A stretch of DNA of 15,994 bases from RUG14300 sp964619685 (GTDB taxonomy: Bacteria; Bacillota; Clostridia; Christensenellales; CAG-1252), in assembly GCA_964619685.1 (NCBI GenBank), contig CAZUET010000030.1:1-15994 (forward strand). The letters are read 5' to 3'. Made by a program: the position numbers and the translations under genes. This document shows, one piece after another, positions 7,901-15,958 of this stretch (the stretch's first letter is position 1; every line of letters starts with the position of its first letter). The notes below the pieces were generated by a model, which worked only from the letters and a program-made list of their open reading frames with translations, was not told the origin of the DNA and ran no database searches.

Positions 7901-10900
7901 AACGAAGCCTTTACATAACCGTAAAAGTCGATATTCGAGCGTGTTAATGCAATTATTGCACCCTTAGACCAAACATTTCCTTTAAAAGCTATCTCGGAAT
8001 TTGACTCTATACGCAAGGAACCTACTTCCATATCGCCGTTTATCGAGCCTAATACATTGACCGCTCCATTGGGTATATAGACATATCCCGACACATCGCT
8101 CAATGTCACGCTATCGGTATAGTCGGGTAAGTCGATATTACCATTCACTAAGCCGAATGATTTATTTGTATTAGATAACGGAATTGTGGTATTTTTGGCA
8201 AATACTCCACCCTCGGCAGTTGGCTCTATATCAGAATAAACCAAGCTACCTAAACAATTCACATATCCCGATATTTTGACCGAAGTAAGAATATTCGCTT
8301 TAAAAACGGTCAATTTATCGGTCTTTGCATATACATTACCGATATTTTGTCCACTTATCGAGCTATCGCTACCCTTTTCGATAAATACCGATACATATGA
8401 TGCAACAACGGCACTCTCTTGCATCTTCAACTCTGCCAATCGAATATAAATAGCATTTGTATCTAAGTTTTCAACTCCTGTCGATGATGCTAATACCTTA
8501 CCTGACAAAATACCGCCCGAAACTGTTACCGAGACATTTTTACCGTCAATAAGCTTGTCAATATAGGTAGGACTCCAATTAATTGCAGTTTTTGAAGTCT
8601 TAGCCGTCATTATCAAACCACCGTCAATTTTACAGTCGATAAGATCATCTGCGTAATCACAGTATGCAGTGCCGTATATCTCGCCACCTTGCATTGTCAA
8701 CTTACCGCCGACATAAACATTGCCTTCAAAACGGTAAGTGCCTGTAATATTACTGCTTGTCGCCGTTCCGCCTACATATGTGCGTACCAAATCAAGGCTT
8801 GCACCGCTCACATCGAGGCATCCCATATATTCCGTATTTTTATCGGAAGGATATACGGTATGACTCGTACCGCTTATGACACTGTCGATAAATGCAACCG
8901 TTCCCGATACATTTTTAAACTTCACCCATCCGCCAAATGTGCTATTTATAGCTGTTATTCTCGTTTTTACAAACTGGTTAATCTGTGTATCGCCGGATAC
9001 TTCAAAATTCGTTATTACAGAGGACGAATCAAAATCATAGCTATCGACTAAACTATCGAGAACTATCTTCATATCCTCGGTATTATTAGCATTGACAATC
9101 ATTCCGTCATAATCAGATATGATTTTATTGGCTTTAAGCGATCTACACTTAAATGTCACGCCCTTTCTTACTACAAGCGTACCCGATATTGTCATATCGC
9201 CTAATGGCTTATTCGGAGTTTCATAGACATAGACTATTACATTTTCGTTAGTGTATGTAGCACCCTCAGAATTGAGCAGTCCGTCCTCACCTATAAATAC
9301 ATAGTCGGAATCTACAAAGGTCGTTCCCTTAATATAGGGCTTCCCTGCCGAGCCTACAATTTCTTCGAGCATTACTATTTCACCGTTTTTAACATAAAGG
9401 TCGTAAACCCAACCGTTAAGAATGGCATTTCCACCGTTAACATATATCTTATTACCGTTATTATTGACGGTGGTCAATCTCGGTGCATATGGATTTTGTC
9501 CCTCTCCGCTGACCGAAGCGTGAGAATCTACCACAATATCACCGTTAGCATATATCGATTTATCTAAATCATTACCCATCAAAACGGCATTCGATTTTAT
9601 ACGTATCTTACCCTTGACTGATGAGCCTACCACCAATTCGCCCTCAACCGTTCCGTCTATATATGCTATCGCCCCATACCCGTCTTCTACTATATCGGCA
9701 ACACTGCCCGATACATGCACAAAGCCATTGGGAGACGCATGCAAAACACTACCCGAATGAAGTGAAAACATTGCGGATGTTACTATCTGTCCGTATAAGG
9801 CGGATGAATTGACCGCAACAAAGCAACCATTGGTGCCACCTGCATTTACCGAGCATTGTTCACCAATTATGATGCCGGATATTATAATCTGCTCACTGTC
9901 TATACCATTGGTAATACTACCGTTATGAATAAATATCTGCCTTACATTATTTACCGAGCCTGCCTTTTGGGTATACAATGTTCCTATAGTCGCTCCGTTT
10001 AGATTTATAAATTTATTTTGGGAATTACCGAAATCGAAATCGGTTCCCTCGTTGTCTCTTTCTAATTGAAGAATATTTTGTACACCGTCACCCAAAACTA
10101 CATTAGAATAGGTCGTAAGTATTCCGCTTATAGTGGTTTTTGCTTCCTCGGTAGATGCGTTTTCTTTACCGAAAAGGGGAATACACTTTTTCCCCGACGA
10201 TAATAAAACATCACCGTTAACAGTAAGAGCGGAAAGATAGCATACAGGGTATTTTTCTTGTAAAACAGTAGCCTCTACCGAGCCTTTGACATTCAAATTA
10301 CCGTTTATTACCGTTGCATTATTAGATGCAGAATAATTGATCGCACCCTCCAATTCAACATTACCGTTGATAATTATCTCACCTTTGTTACTGACATTAT
10401 AAAAGGTTGCGTTTTTACCTGCGTGTATTACGCACCCGGTGGACGGCGTTCCAATCTTTATCGTGCCTGTTCGCTCGTTCTTTATTATCAAATTGCCCTT
10501 TGTTTCGATTTTACCGTTGATATAGGTATTCGAGGACGCTCTATTGGTAATAGTTACATTACCGTCCGCATATATATCCCCTCTAACACTCGAATCGTTT
10601 AGGGTCACACTGCCCGATGTCGATATAGATTCGCATACAACATTATCAAGAATAATATTGCATCCCGTACCGCCTATTATCTTATCTACGGTACAGTTTC
10701 TAATGGTTACATCGCCTAACGCATAAATCGTACCACCTACAAGTTTTGTATTAATTGTAGATACGCTTCCGTTTACATTAACGGTGCCTCTTGCATATAT
10801 ATTACCGGATACAGACGCAGTTGCCTCTACCGTCAAGGCGTTACGGCTGTAAATCTCATTAACATTTACTCGACTGATAGTCATACTTCCGTATGAGGTG

Positions 10901-11799
10901 AGCGAGCCTAAAATACTCCGTGCTTCACTTCCCGAACTCGTGATACCTACATCACCCGTACTTGTCAAATTTGCTTTGATATCGGTTGTAAGTGTATATG
11001 TATCGCTTGCATTGGTGCCGTAACCGTCACTTTCGCTATCTATACCGTTATATAGGTATACATTGGGTTGATTACCGTCTATACTCCCGGTAGGCGCAAA
11101 ATCAAAGGTCATCTCAGACGGAGATGTCGAATAAATATTATATACGCTGAATAGATCATGCATAGTGTCCGAAAAGTCGCCGTTATCCAAATAGGTAAAT
11201 ACCGTAGTTACGACTTCGGTTGCACCGTGATAGCTTACCGTAACATCGAGATATAAATATCTCTTATTTGTATTCTTTTCGGAATGATTTTTTCCTTTAC
11301 ATAATTCCGATTGACAGTATTCGGTATCGTTACCGTTTTTGTCTACCAGATCTTCAAGCGTAGCACCGCAGTATGTACATACGCTTTTAAAATAGAATTT
11401 CAAGTCGGCAACAAGATCTACTTCGGATAGGTCGTCTACGGTCAAGCCTGTACCCTTAATTGCCTTTTCAACCTCTGCTCTCTTATTCTCATCGTTTGGG
11501 TCAAAGGTTATAGTTGCACTTCCTTTGACGGTTTTTGCATACTTTGTATTTTTTTCAAGATAAGACACTATATTATTAGCATCTACATCCTTTGTAAGCT
11601 CCATTGCAAACGCCTTTCCTATCGCCTTTGCAAACATAAAGCTTTGAGTTTTATTAGCCGATACTGCGGTCGACTTATACATATTGACGGAAACCAAACT
11701 AAAAGACACCACGATGACTGAAAGTACCATTAAGAATATCATCGTGTATGTAAGGGCTGCACCCTTCTTATTTTTTACAAATAAGCCTTTGATCTTCAT
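4951..11799 (-). CDS. Giant PilX/GspK-like prepilin with beta-solenoid body (presumed tip adhesin)
   Basis: Encodes 2282 residues (roughly 245 kDa by estimate). MKIKGLFVKNKKG ends at Gly13, and the mature end AALTYTMIFLMVLSVIVVSF has a PilX-like GAAL start and Tyr, not Glu, at +5, as is common in GspK-type tip subunits. Residues 141-167 hold a Cys-x2-Cys and Cys-x4-Cys cluster. About residues 275-1580 are dense in short Gly/Asn-rich strands such as GDVTIRNCTV, GSVTLNDSSV, GNVTITN and GNLNVKGSV, reading as a long right-handed beta-helix of the polymer-forming or bactofilin-like kind. A non-repetitive part (about 1690-1900) follows. The end (about 2020-2225, with YVYMPSG and DIYGMYVCDN) resembles the C-terminal solenoid of ordinary PilX-like pilins, so the body looks enormously expanded. 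A TTG precedes the ATG, but AGGAGA five bases before 11799 favours the ATG. Adhesion is inferred, not shown. Confidence 0.9.
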   Translation of the reverse strand: MKIKGLFVKNKKGAALTYTMIFLMVLSVIVVSFSLVSVNMYKSTAVSANKTQSFMFAKAIGKAFAMELTKDVDANNIVSYLEKNTKYAKTVKGSATITFDPNDENKRAEVEKAIKGTGLTVDDLSEVDLVADLKFYFKSVCTYCGATLEDLVDKNGNDTEYCQSELCKGKNHSEKNTNKRYLYLDVTVSYHGATEVVTTVFTYLDNGDFSDTMHDLFSVYNIYSTSPSEMTFDFAPTGSIDGNQPNVYLYNGIDSESDGYGTNASDTYTLTTDIKANLTSTGDVGITSSGSEARSILGSLTSYGSMTISRVNVNEIYSRNALTVEATASVSGNIYARGTVNVNGSVSTINTKLVGGTIYALGDVTIRNCTVDKIIGGTGCNIILDNVVCESISTSGSVTLNDSSVRGDIYADGNVTITNRASSNTYINGKIETKGNLIIKNERTGTIKIGTPSTGCVIHAGKNATFYNVSNKGEIIINGNVELEGAINYSASNNATVINGNLNVKGSVEATVLQEKYPVCYLSALTVNGDVLLSSGKKCIPLFGKENASTEEAKTTISGILTTYSNVVLGDGVQNILQLERDNEGTDFDFGNSQNKFINLNGATIGTLYTQKAGSVNNVRQIFIHNGSITNGIDSEQIIISGIIIGEQCSVNAGGTNGCFVAVNSSALYGQIVTSAMFSLHSGSVLHASPNGFVHVSGSVADIVEDGYGAIAYIDGTVEGELVVGSSVKGKIRIKSNAVLMGNDLDKSIYANGDIVVDSHASVSGEGQNPYAPRLTTVNNNGNKIYVNGGNAILNGWVYDLYVKNGEIVMLEEIVGSAGKPYIKGTTFVDSDYVFIGEDGLLNSEGATYTNENVIVYVYETPNKPLGDMTISGTLVVRKGVTFKCRSLKANKIISDYDGMIVNANNTEDMKIVLDSLVDSYDFDSSSVITNFEVSGDTQINQFVKTRITAINSTFGGWVKFKNVSGTVAFIDSVISGTSHTVYPSDKNTEYMGCLDVSGASLDLVRTYVGGTATSSNITGTYRFEGNVYVGGKLTMQGGEIYGTAYCDYADDLIDCKIDGGLIMTAKTSKTAINWSPTYIDKLIDGKNVSVTVSGGILSGKVLASSTGVENLDTNAIYIRLAELKMQESAVVASYVSVFIEKGSDSSISGQNIGNVYAKTDKLTVFKANILTSVKISGYVNCLGSLVYSDIEPTAEGGVFAKNTTIPLSNTNKSFGLVNGNIDLPDYTDSVTLSDVSGYVYIPNGAVNVLGSINGDMEVGSLRIESNSEIAFKGNVWSKGAIIALTRSNIDFYGYVKASLLVCNIVLTSGGDVAMNTVITNSNSDIKGYTDATDKRIRFYSNVYVTASSSLGGRAFLRNCEFKGAERTYNGSTLYTDRGVFATYTSFYGAGYQSTIKHSYSTQEGSYNTQNTAYSTKFGSVYAGLKKDESSNYGLYFDNVECYSNVTLWTKQNTYIANSKLGESYDFSTYTSTNGAVFRNYTKYYNFGGSVELYNSGIESAISSSNVELTAYTIVNVGNALTLNGNSYIGSAFSTPRAHAHSWFRGIFVGGNMTVSTNSTVRLNTYCKGTLTNNGRLELNIQETITWRDTKGWGWTDDWMNMSSTYTCGGIIQANGYNNSGYCSLQTTDNGYSMNKSASWQEFIYKGNEGHNTKAGVIDKGERNKDYTLCNHNSTALSYGSAVTVEGCSVKLSTTSSSLADALVKNGVGRFELSIFLPSLTVTDIGFNGLEWDSLSSMDVKRKTPLISIAINTVNGVRPLDELLVQKEALSLNRLNTDNWYPQAIPLKWVLPTETTAGDEVALNNNADNVLTVAEKKLGGSIDSLEACTEDIKRFGELDLWDWVNGEALSVGKSLFSNAQNFFSNLSTLNTPSSDYLGLGFTSKADAEYYRVSASNASAVLSDLGNKDMMIITRRTFVVKNSFPSGDMLDNLIKYVGWNENWIIPTSYSLNQRPVGLVFFNSGVVSDSVFDQTYRKADDVTKEKDAQGRWYWGNGGGNWIGSASASNDVTWTFFTCEDPNNPYGSKAKDLHIVLPKSAKMVWEKDKDSCLNIIGNGRVFLYLQDDTDIKIVGNGFTNWLHDEYSGLDNWLSQWTQPDATYNVFGGVRYVETTGSGFDEKTYYDESGEPVMDEKAKSSGKYQLQPRLFIVGTGGNISFEVQDFQTAAYVYMPSGYSYGDADARNVFKVTANNNGEGNNHWDIYGMYVCDNFEMDNTLSSKINYIKTVPDMSDTIFKYTDLRSGYTTIALGDNRASYKLAEFWDYPDDIPVSSMSWYYRGIAIN

Positions 11800-11804
11800 C
11801 AATT

Positions 11805-11810
11805 TCTCCT
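11805..11810 (-). promoter_or_regulatory. Ribosome binding site deciding the start of the giant pilin
   Basis: AGGAGA on the minus strand lies 5 bases before ATG 11799 but only 2 bases before the in-frame TTG at 11802, so the ATG is the likely start. Confidence 0.75.
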
Positions 11811-11824
11811 GCTTTGAGAATTAA

Positions 11825-12688
11825 TTATCCTATAGTCGTTCCGTCAAGAACCAATCCACAGTCGGGACATAATACAATATCGTCGCCCTCGATAGTCGCT
11901 TTTTCGCTTTCGGATAAGAACCAATCCTTGGTATAAGCATATCCGCAAGAATGACACTCACATATAACGCTTGCATACTTAGAATAATCAGATGCTGATG
12001 GAGTGTATACTACTATGGTAACGCTTATAGTATCTTTAGCGTCTTCTCCTATTGATTTGTTATAATCGAATTCCGAAACATAACATGAACCACGCCTAAT
12101 TGACTGTGATGCCAATACAAGCATCGAAGCTAAGTCATTAATACTGTCGTTATTATTACAATAATCAAGCTCAAAATTGAAGCTAATGTCGGTGGATAAT
12201 ATAGCATCTACATCTGCTTCGTATTTATTTACATCATAGCTTGTTTCTCCCTCGGTCAAAATATCGTCGGGGATAACTATTTGGGCGGTTACATTGAGCG
12301 AATCAAAATACGCTGTTTCGCCAAGCACAAAGCCTTTATACTTCATGGTGTATATCCAATTTTTAGCGGTATCGAATGAATCCTGTCTACATACCGAATT
12401 GGATAAGTGTGCCAAATCGTGCTTTTCTTCTAAAAGCTTATTCTCTAAATACTTTTTAGCCATTACGCTGTTTTCGGCATATGCTCCGCTTATACCGCTA
12501 ACTATAAGATCTGCATATAGCTTTTGATTTTCGACCTTTTGTGCCGCAATCGCCTCTTTTGTTTCCGATCTCGTGGTCAAAAGTGCATAAATACCATACT
12601 GCGGTATCATCACCGCAGCGAACACTACCAATATTATTGCCAAAACAAGCAATAACGCCTTATCTCTTGCTGTCAAGGTGGTTTCCAT
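11825..12688 (-). CDS. PilO-like inner-membrane protein with C-terminal Cys4 zinc-ribbon-like motif
   Basis: Encodes 287 residues. A short cytoplasmic N-terminus is followed by one membrane helix (about residues 9-35) and a charged helical stretch (about 39-90) of coiled-coil type, then a mixed alpha/beta domain. This layout and its position directly after the PilN-like gene fit PilO/GspM, which pairs with PilN to connect PilM and PilC to the growing pilus. I could not confirm the family by a motif. The C-terminus is unusual: Cys245-x2-Cys248 and Cys274-x2-Cys277 form a zinc-ribbon or rubredoxin-knuckle-like pair that PilO proteins normally lack. With one N-terminal helix it should lie outside the cytoplasm. 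The frame extends upstream to 12733, overlapping pilN, but a strong AAGGAGGAG before 12688 fixes the start. Confidence 0.8.
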   Translation of the reverse strand: METTLTARDKALLLVLAIILVVFAAVMIPQYGIYALLTTRSETKEAIAAQKVENQKLYADLIVSGISGAYAENSVMAKKYLENKLLEEKHDLAHLSNSVCRQDSFDTAKNWIYTMKYKGFVLGETAYFDSLNVTAQIVIPDDILTEGETSYDVNKYEADVDAILSTDISFNFELDYCNNNDSINDLASMLVLASQSIRRGSCYVSEFDYNKSIGEDAKDTISVTIVVYTPSASDYSKYASVICECHSCGYAYTKDWFLSESEKATIEGDDIVLCPDCGLVLDGTTIG

Positions 12689-12691
12689 ATG

Positions 12692-12700
12692 CTCCTCCTT
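12692..12700 (-). promoter_or_regulatory. Strong ribosome binding site deciding the PilO-like start
   Basis: AAGGAGGAG on the minus strand ends 3 bases before ATG 12688 and directly follows the pilN stop codon (12702-12704). It rules against the longer frame starting at 12733. Confidence 0.85.
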
Positions 12701-12701
12701 A

Positions 12702-13847
12702 TTAGTTAGCGAATAGGTCTTCAAACCTTTCACTCATAATGTCAACGGCATAATTATCAATGTTGAACTTCAAGTCTGCCGATTGCTCGGACGCACCGTC
12801 TATAAAATCAAACACAAGGTCCTTACCTGCACTGAAAAACTCGCTGTCATCTATTGCATGAACTATGTCCTCTAAGCCAAATGCTTCGGTTTGAGTTGCG
12901 GATATCTTGAATGATATAATCTTTCCGTTCGGATCAATGGATAGAGAACCTAACGAATAACCGTAGTCTATTCCTGTCTGATCGTATTCGCTCTCGATAG
13001 CCAATGCTATACGCTCGTCCATAATATCGAATAGCCTTTCAATACATGTCTTACGGGTAATGCTTATTATAGAATATTGCTCCTCACCGATAGAAACAGA
13101 CAATCCATATCCTTCGATAAGTATATCCCTTCCGGTAGACGAATCCGTTACAAGATTAAAGAATGGCTCTATTCCTAATGTATCCGGATCGGTCAAATTA
13201 GTGATAAGATCGGAATAATTACCGTTACCCTTAACGACAGCTACAAATTGTCCTCTAAAATAAGAATACCATATACCGTCTTCGCCTTGCTCGGGAAGGT
13301 CCTCAAACAATACCGAATAATCTATCATTCCCGATACTGCCGTATATAAATATTTATAACTTTCGGCTAAAACTGCAGCATCCTCACTGCTTGAATCGAT
13401 ATTATACGGAGCTAAAAGCACCTTTAGCCTTAGCTCGTCCGCTATTTCGGATAAATCAAACTCGGTAGAAAACCCTTGATCATTGATAAACTGCTTAACC
13501 ATTATTATCTCACTTACTGATAGCGGTGAGAATAATTCCGAATGAATCTCGTTATAATACTCTATAAAGCCTAATGAATCCTTTGCATCCGTTACCGTGT
13601 TATACTCTTTCAATAATGACTGAGTAAGTTGCTTAGTGAACTCGTATGCATTCTTTTGCTGAATAAGTGCATCAAGCTCCTTTTTCTGCTGTGCGTTAGT
13701 ATATGAAAATACCGCTATCATTACTATGCACACAAGTAAAACTAAGCCCAATGCATATAACAGCTTCTTAGTAAGCGGAACCTTTTTTGCCTTAGATACC
13801 GCTCCGCCTGCCGCCTTAAATAAGTTAATGTCCTTTTTGTAAGCCAT
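12702..13847 (-). CDS. pilN: PilN-like inner-membrane alignment protein
   Basis: Encodes 381 residues. The N-terminus MAYKKDINLFKAAG carries the INL-type motif with which PilN binds the groove of PilM. A membrane helix (about residues 29-50) follows, then a coiled-coil-like segment (about 52-85) and a long extracytoplasmic domain. It sits between PilM-like and PilO-like genes, the standard order. It is about twice the usual PilN length (around 180-200 residues); the extra C-terminal part (about 200-381) contains strand-rich stretches such as residues 225-275 and 300-325 with no recognised fold. AAGGAGA, encoded within the last codons of pilM, lies 7 bases before the ATG, so translation is coupled to pilM. 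A more general GspL/PilN-type assignment is possible, but the INLF motif and the order favour PilN. Confidence 0.88.
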   Translation of the reverse strand: MAYKKDINLFKAAGGAVSKAKKVPLTKKLLYALGLVLLVCIVMIAVFSYTNAQQKKELDALIQQKNAYEFTKQLTQSLLKEYNTVTDAKDSLGFIEYYNEIHSELFSPLSVSEIIMVKQFINDQGFSTEFDLSEIADELRLKVLLAPYNIDSSSEDAAVLAESYKYLYTAVSGMIDYSVLFEDLPEQGEDGIWYSYFRGQFVAVVKGNGNYSDLITNLTDPDTLGIEPFFNLVTDSSTGRDILIEGYGLSVSIGEEQYSIISITRKTCIERLFDIMDERIALAIESEYDQTGIDYGYSLGSLSIDPNGKIISFKISATQTEAFGLEDIVHAIDDSEFFSAGKDLVFDFIDGASEQSADLKFNIDNYAVDIMSERFEDLFAN

Positions 13848-13850
13848 ACT

Positions 13851-14771
13851 CTATCTCCTTACAAATGTGCCTAATGCACAGGTGAATGCGTTATAATCCA
13901 ATAATTCTAAGCCCTTGACAAATGACGGCAAAGGCAAGTGGGATATCATCAAATTGACTGAATCCGCCAATGTTTGCATTATTTGATCTAATACCAATGC
14001 GTTACCTGTTACAAATACCGCTTCGATGCTCTTTTCGGGATTTCTCGATTGATAATACCTAATCGTGCTGTTTAATTGAGTGGATAACTCGCTCGCAAGA
14101 TAGCTCAAATCGAGATTATCGGGATCGGTGACATATAAAACCGAGCTTTTGGTAAATTGCTGAACAAAGTCATCGAAAATATAAACCGAAATAAATGTAT
14201 CCTTATAATCAAGAAGTACAAACGTTTTAGTTAATAGTTTACGGTCATTTGCATTTGAGTTATACAACGATATAAGCTTACTCATAGCATTAGGTCCAAT
14301 ATCTAAAGAGATTGGCGTCAATCCTAATTCAACTGCAGATACCGAAAGATTGTCGATTATCTCATTATTGATATATGTGACCATAACACGCAGTTTGGAT
14401 ATTTTTTTATCGTCCTTAAACTTATCTATCACTATATAGTCAATAGTGCTGTTCTGTCCCTTAGAATCGGCAAAAAGCTCCGATTGAATGACCTTTTTAA
14501 GCTTTTGCTCGGGAACATCGGGTACGATCATTTCACGGAATACTATACGGCTGTTATCCAATACATAGCATGCCTTTGCAGGCTTCATATTGGTTGCCTG
14601 CATACAGTCTTGCAATGCTTGAGTAAATACAACGGTATCCTTGATAGCACCGCTTTCAAGTGAGCCTGCCTTGGTATTTATATCATAAAATCGCTGTACA
14701 GATATTTTATTACCACGAGCGTCGCCCTCGATAAGCTTAATTTTTTCGTCGCTAATGTATACGCAGATCAT
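13851..14771 (-). CDS. pilM: PilM-like actin-fold pilus assembly protein
   Basis: Encodes 306 residues with no membrane segment. PilM is a cytoplasmic actin-like protein that binds the N-terminus of PilN and links the assembly ATPase to the inner-membrane complex. Recognisable blocks include MIVPDVPEQKLKKVIQSEL (81-99), LTPISLDIGPNAMSKL (151-166), VLLDYKDTFISVYIFDD (185-201), a helix with ELSTQLNSTIRYYQ (228-241), VFVTGNA (252-258), and the family-typical ending ALGTFVRR. In PilM/FtsA-type proteins the phosphate loop after the central Asp is usually Asp-x-Gly; here it reads Asp188-Tyr-Lys, so ATP binding may be weakened. AAGGAG upstream of the ATG overlaps the pilC stop. The sequence is divergent, but position between PilC and PilN supports the call. 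Confidence 0.88.
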   Translation of the reverse strand: MICVYISDEKIKLIEGDARGNKISVQRFYDINTKAGSLESGAIKDTVVFTQALQDCMQATNMKPAKACYVLDNSRIVFREMIVPDVPEQKLKKVIQSELFADSKGQNSTIDYIVIDKFKDDKKISKLRVMVTYINNEIIDNLSVSAVELGLTPISLDIGPNAMSKLISLYNSNANDRKLLTKTFVLLDYKDTFISVYIFDDFVQQFTKSSVLYVTDPDNLDLSYLASELSTQLNSTIRYYQSRNPEKSIEAVFVTGNALVLDQIMQTLADSVNLMISHLPLPSFVKGLELLDYNAFTCALGTFVRR

Positions 14772-14782
14772 ATTATTACTCC

Positions 14783-15958
14783 TTATTCGATATTGAAGTT
14801 AAACATAGGCTGTACTACCGCCAATAATAGCATTCCTATTACTACCGCCATGACCACCATCATCATCGGATTGATAAGTGCGGTTAAGCCCTTGATAGCG
14901 GAATCGGCTTCCTCGTCAAAGTAGTTGGCTACTCTATTTAAAACATCTCCCAATACGCCCGATTCCTCTCCTACAAACAGCATACTCGTCAAAAGCGGAT
15001 CGAAGCAGTCTACCGAAGCTATTGCTTTACTCATCGTTTCACCCTTTTTAATAAGGAAAACTGCTTCTTCCATTTGTGCGGATATATAACTATTACCAAC
15101 CGTCGCAGTTGCCATTGTAATGGCGTCTACTATGGATATGCCACCCTCATACAGCGTTGCAAGCGTTCTTGCAAAAGTTGCTGTATAGGTCTTACGCACG
15201 AGTTTACCGACCTTTGGAAATTTTATTTTGAGTTTATCGAGCTCATATCTTATTTTAGGGATATTCTTAATAATGGGCAGTGTAAAATACAATATCACTA
15301 TTACAAGAACCAATATGTACCAATAGTTCAAAATAAAGTTGGCTATATTAAGTAAAAGTTGGGTCATTGCTGGTATTTCTGTCATTCCGCTGACCATTCG
15401 TGGTAAGACAAAAACCGCAAGCACGATGAAAACTACCGCAGTGATCAATCCAAGTATCTTGGGGTAGTTCATTGCACTTTTTACCTGGTTTTTGAGTTTC
15501 ATTTCCTTTTCAAACTGTTCGGATAGCTTACTGAGCGACTTATCAAGGTCTCCTGTCTGCTCTCCTGCCCTTATCATATTAAACATGATACTAGGAAATG
15601 CTCTACCTTGCTTAGAGATCGCATCGGATAGAGAATTACCCTTTTGAACCAATTCCAATAGGTTCCCGGTAACATCTCTTAGATTACCCTTTTCCATTTT
15701 CGAATAAAGCATATCGAGTGCATTCGCTAATGCTACACCTGCATGAACGATAGATGATAGCTGTGAGCAAAAGTTGATAAGCTGTTTCAACGGCAAGGGC
15801 TTATTTCCCGATGTTTGATCTTTTAGACGAGTGTATGACAAACAGTAGTTACCGTTTTTGGTAACCAACTGTTTGATTTCCTCATCACTCTGAGCAATCA
15901 TAGTCCCTTTAATTGTCTTACCCTCTGGGGTAAGTGCAACATACGAATATTTTTGCAT
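14783..15958 (-). CDS. pilC: PilC, type IV pilus inner-membrane platform protein
   Basis: This polytopic GspF/PilC-family protein is the platform that PilB acts on to feed pilins into the filament. The protein has 391 residues, a normal length. Two T2SSF repeats are visible, roughly residues 55-185 and 258-385, each with its signature: AGEQTG (131-136) and VGEESG (329-334). Membrane segments lie at about 168-190, 203-230 and 364-385. GGGAG lies six bases before the ATG at 15958. The upstream end lies within 36 bases of the window edge, so whether this gene starts the operon or follows another gene (for example a pilT) cannot be seen. PilC and PilB, which work together, sit at opposite ends of the minus-strand operon here. 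Confidence 0.97.
   Translation of the reverse strand: MQKYSYVALTPEGKTIKGTMIAQSDEEIKQLVTKNGNYCLSYTRLKDQTSGNKPLPLKQLINFCSQLSSIVHAGVALANALDMLYSKMEKGNLRDVTGNLLELVQKGNSLSDAISKQGRAFPSIMFNMIRAGEQTGDLDKSLSKLSEQFEKEMKLKNQVKSAMNYPKILGLITAVVFIVLAVFVLPRMVSGMTEIPAMTQLLLNIANFILNYWYILVLVIVILYFTLPIIKNIPKIRYELDKLKIKFPKVGKLVRKTYTATFARTLATLYEGGISIVDAITMATATVGNSYISAQMEEAVFLIKKGETMSKAIASVDCFDPLLTSMLFVGEESGVLGDVLNRVANYFDEEADSAIKGLTALINPMMMVVMAVVIGMLLLAVVQPMFNFNIE

Noticed and set aside
8689..9051. Open plus-strand frame of about 120 codons inside the giant gene
   Set aside because: It is antisense to a clearly coding region with no ribosome site or recognisable domain. Several similar frames within the giant gene were left out for the same reason.
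1340..15958. Competence (ComG) pilus or type II secretion system instead of T4P
   Set aside because: PilM/PilN/PilO-like genes in order and a normal PilB-PilC-PilD set fit T4P. ComG operons lack these, and no secretin or GspC/L-type gene of a type II system is visible.
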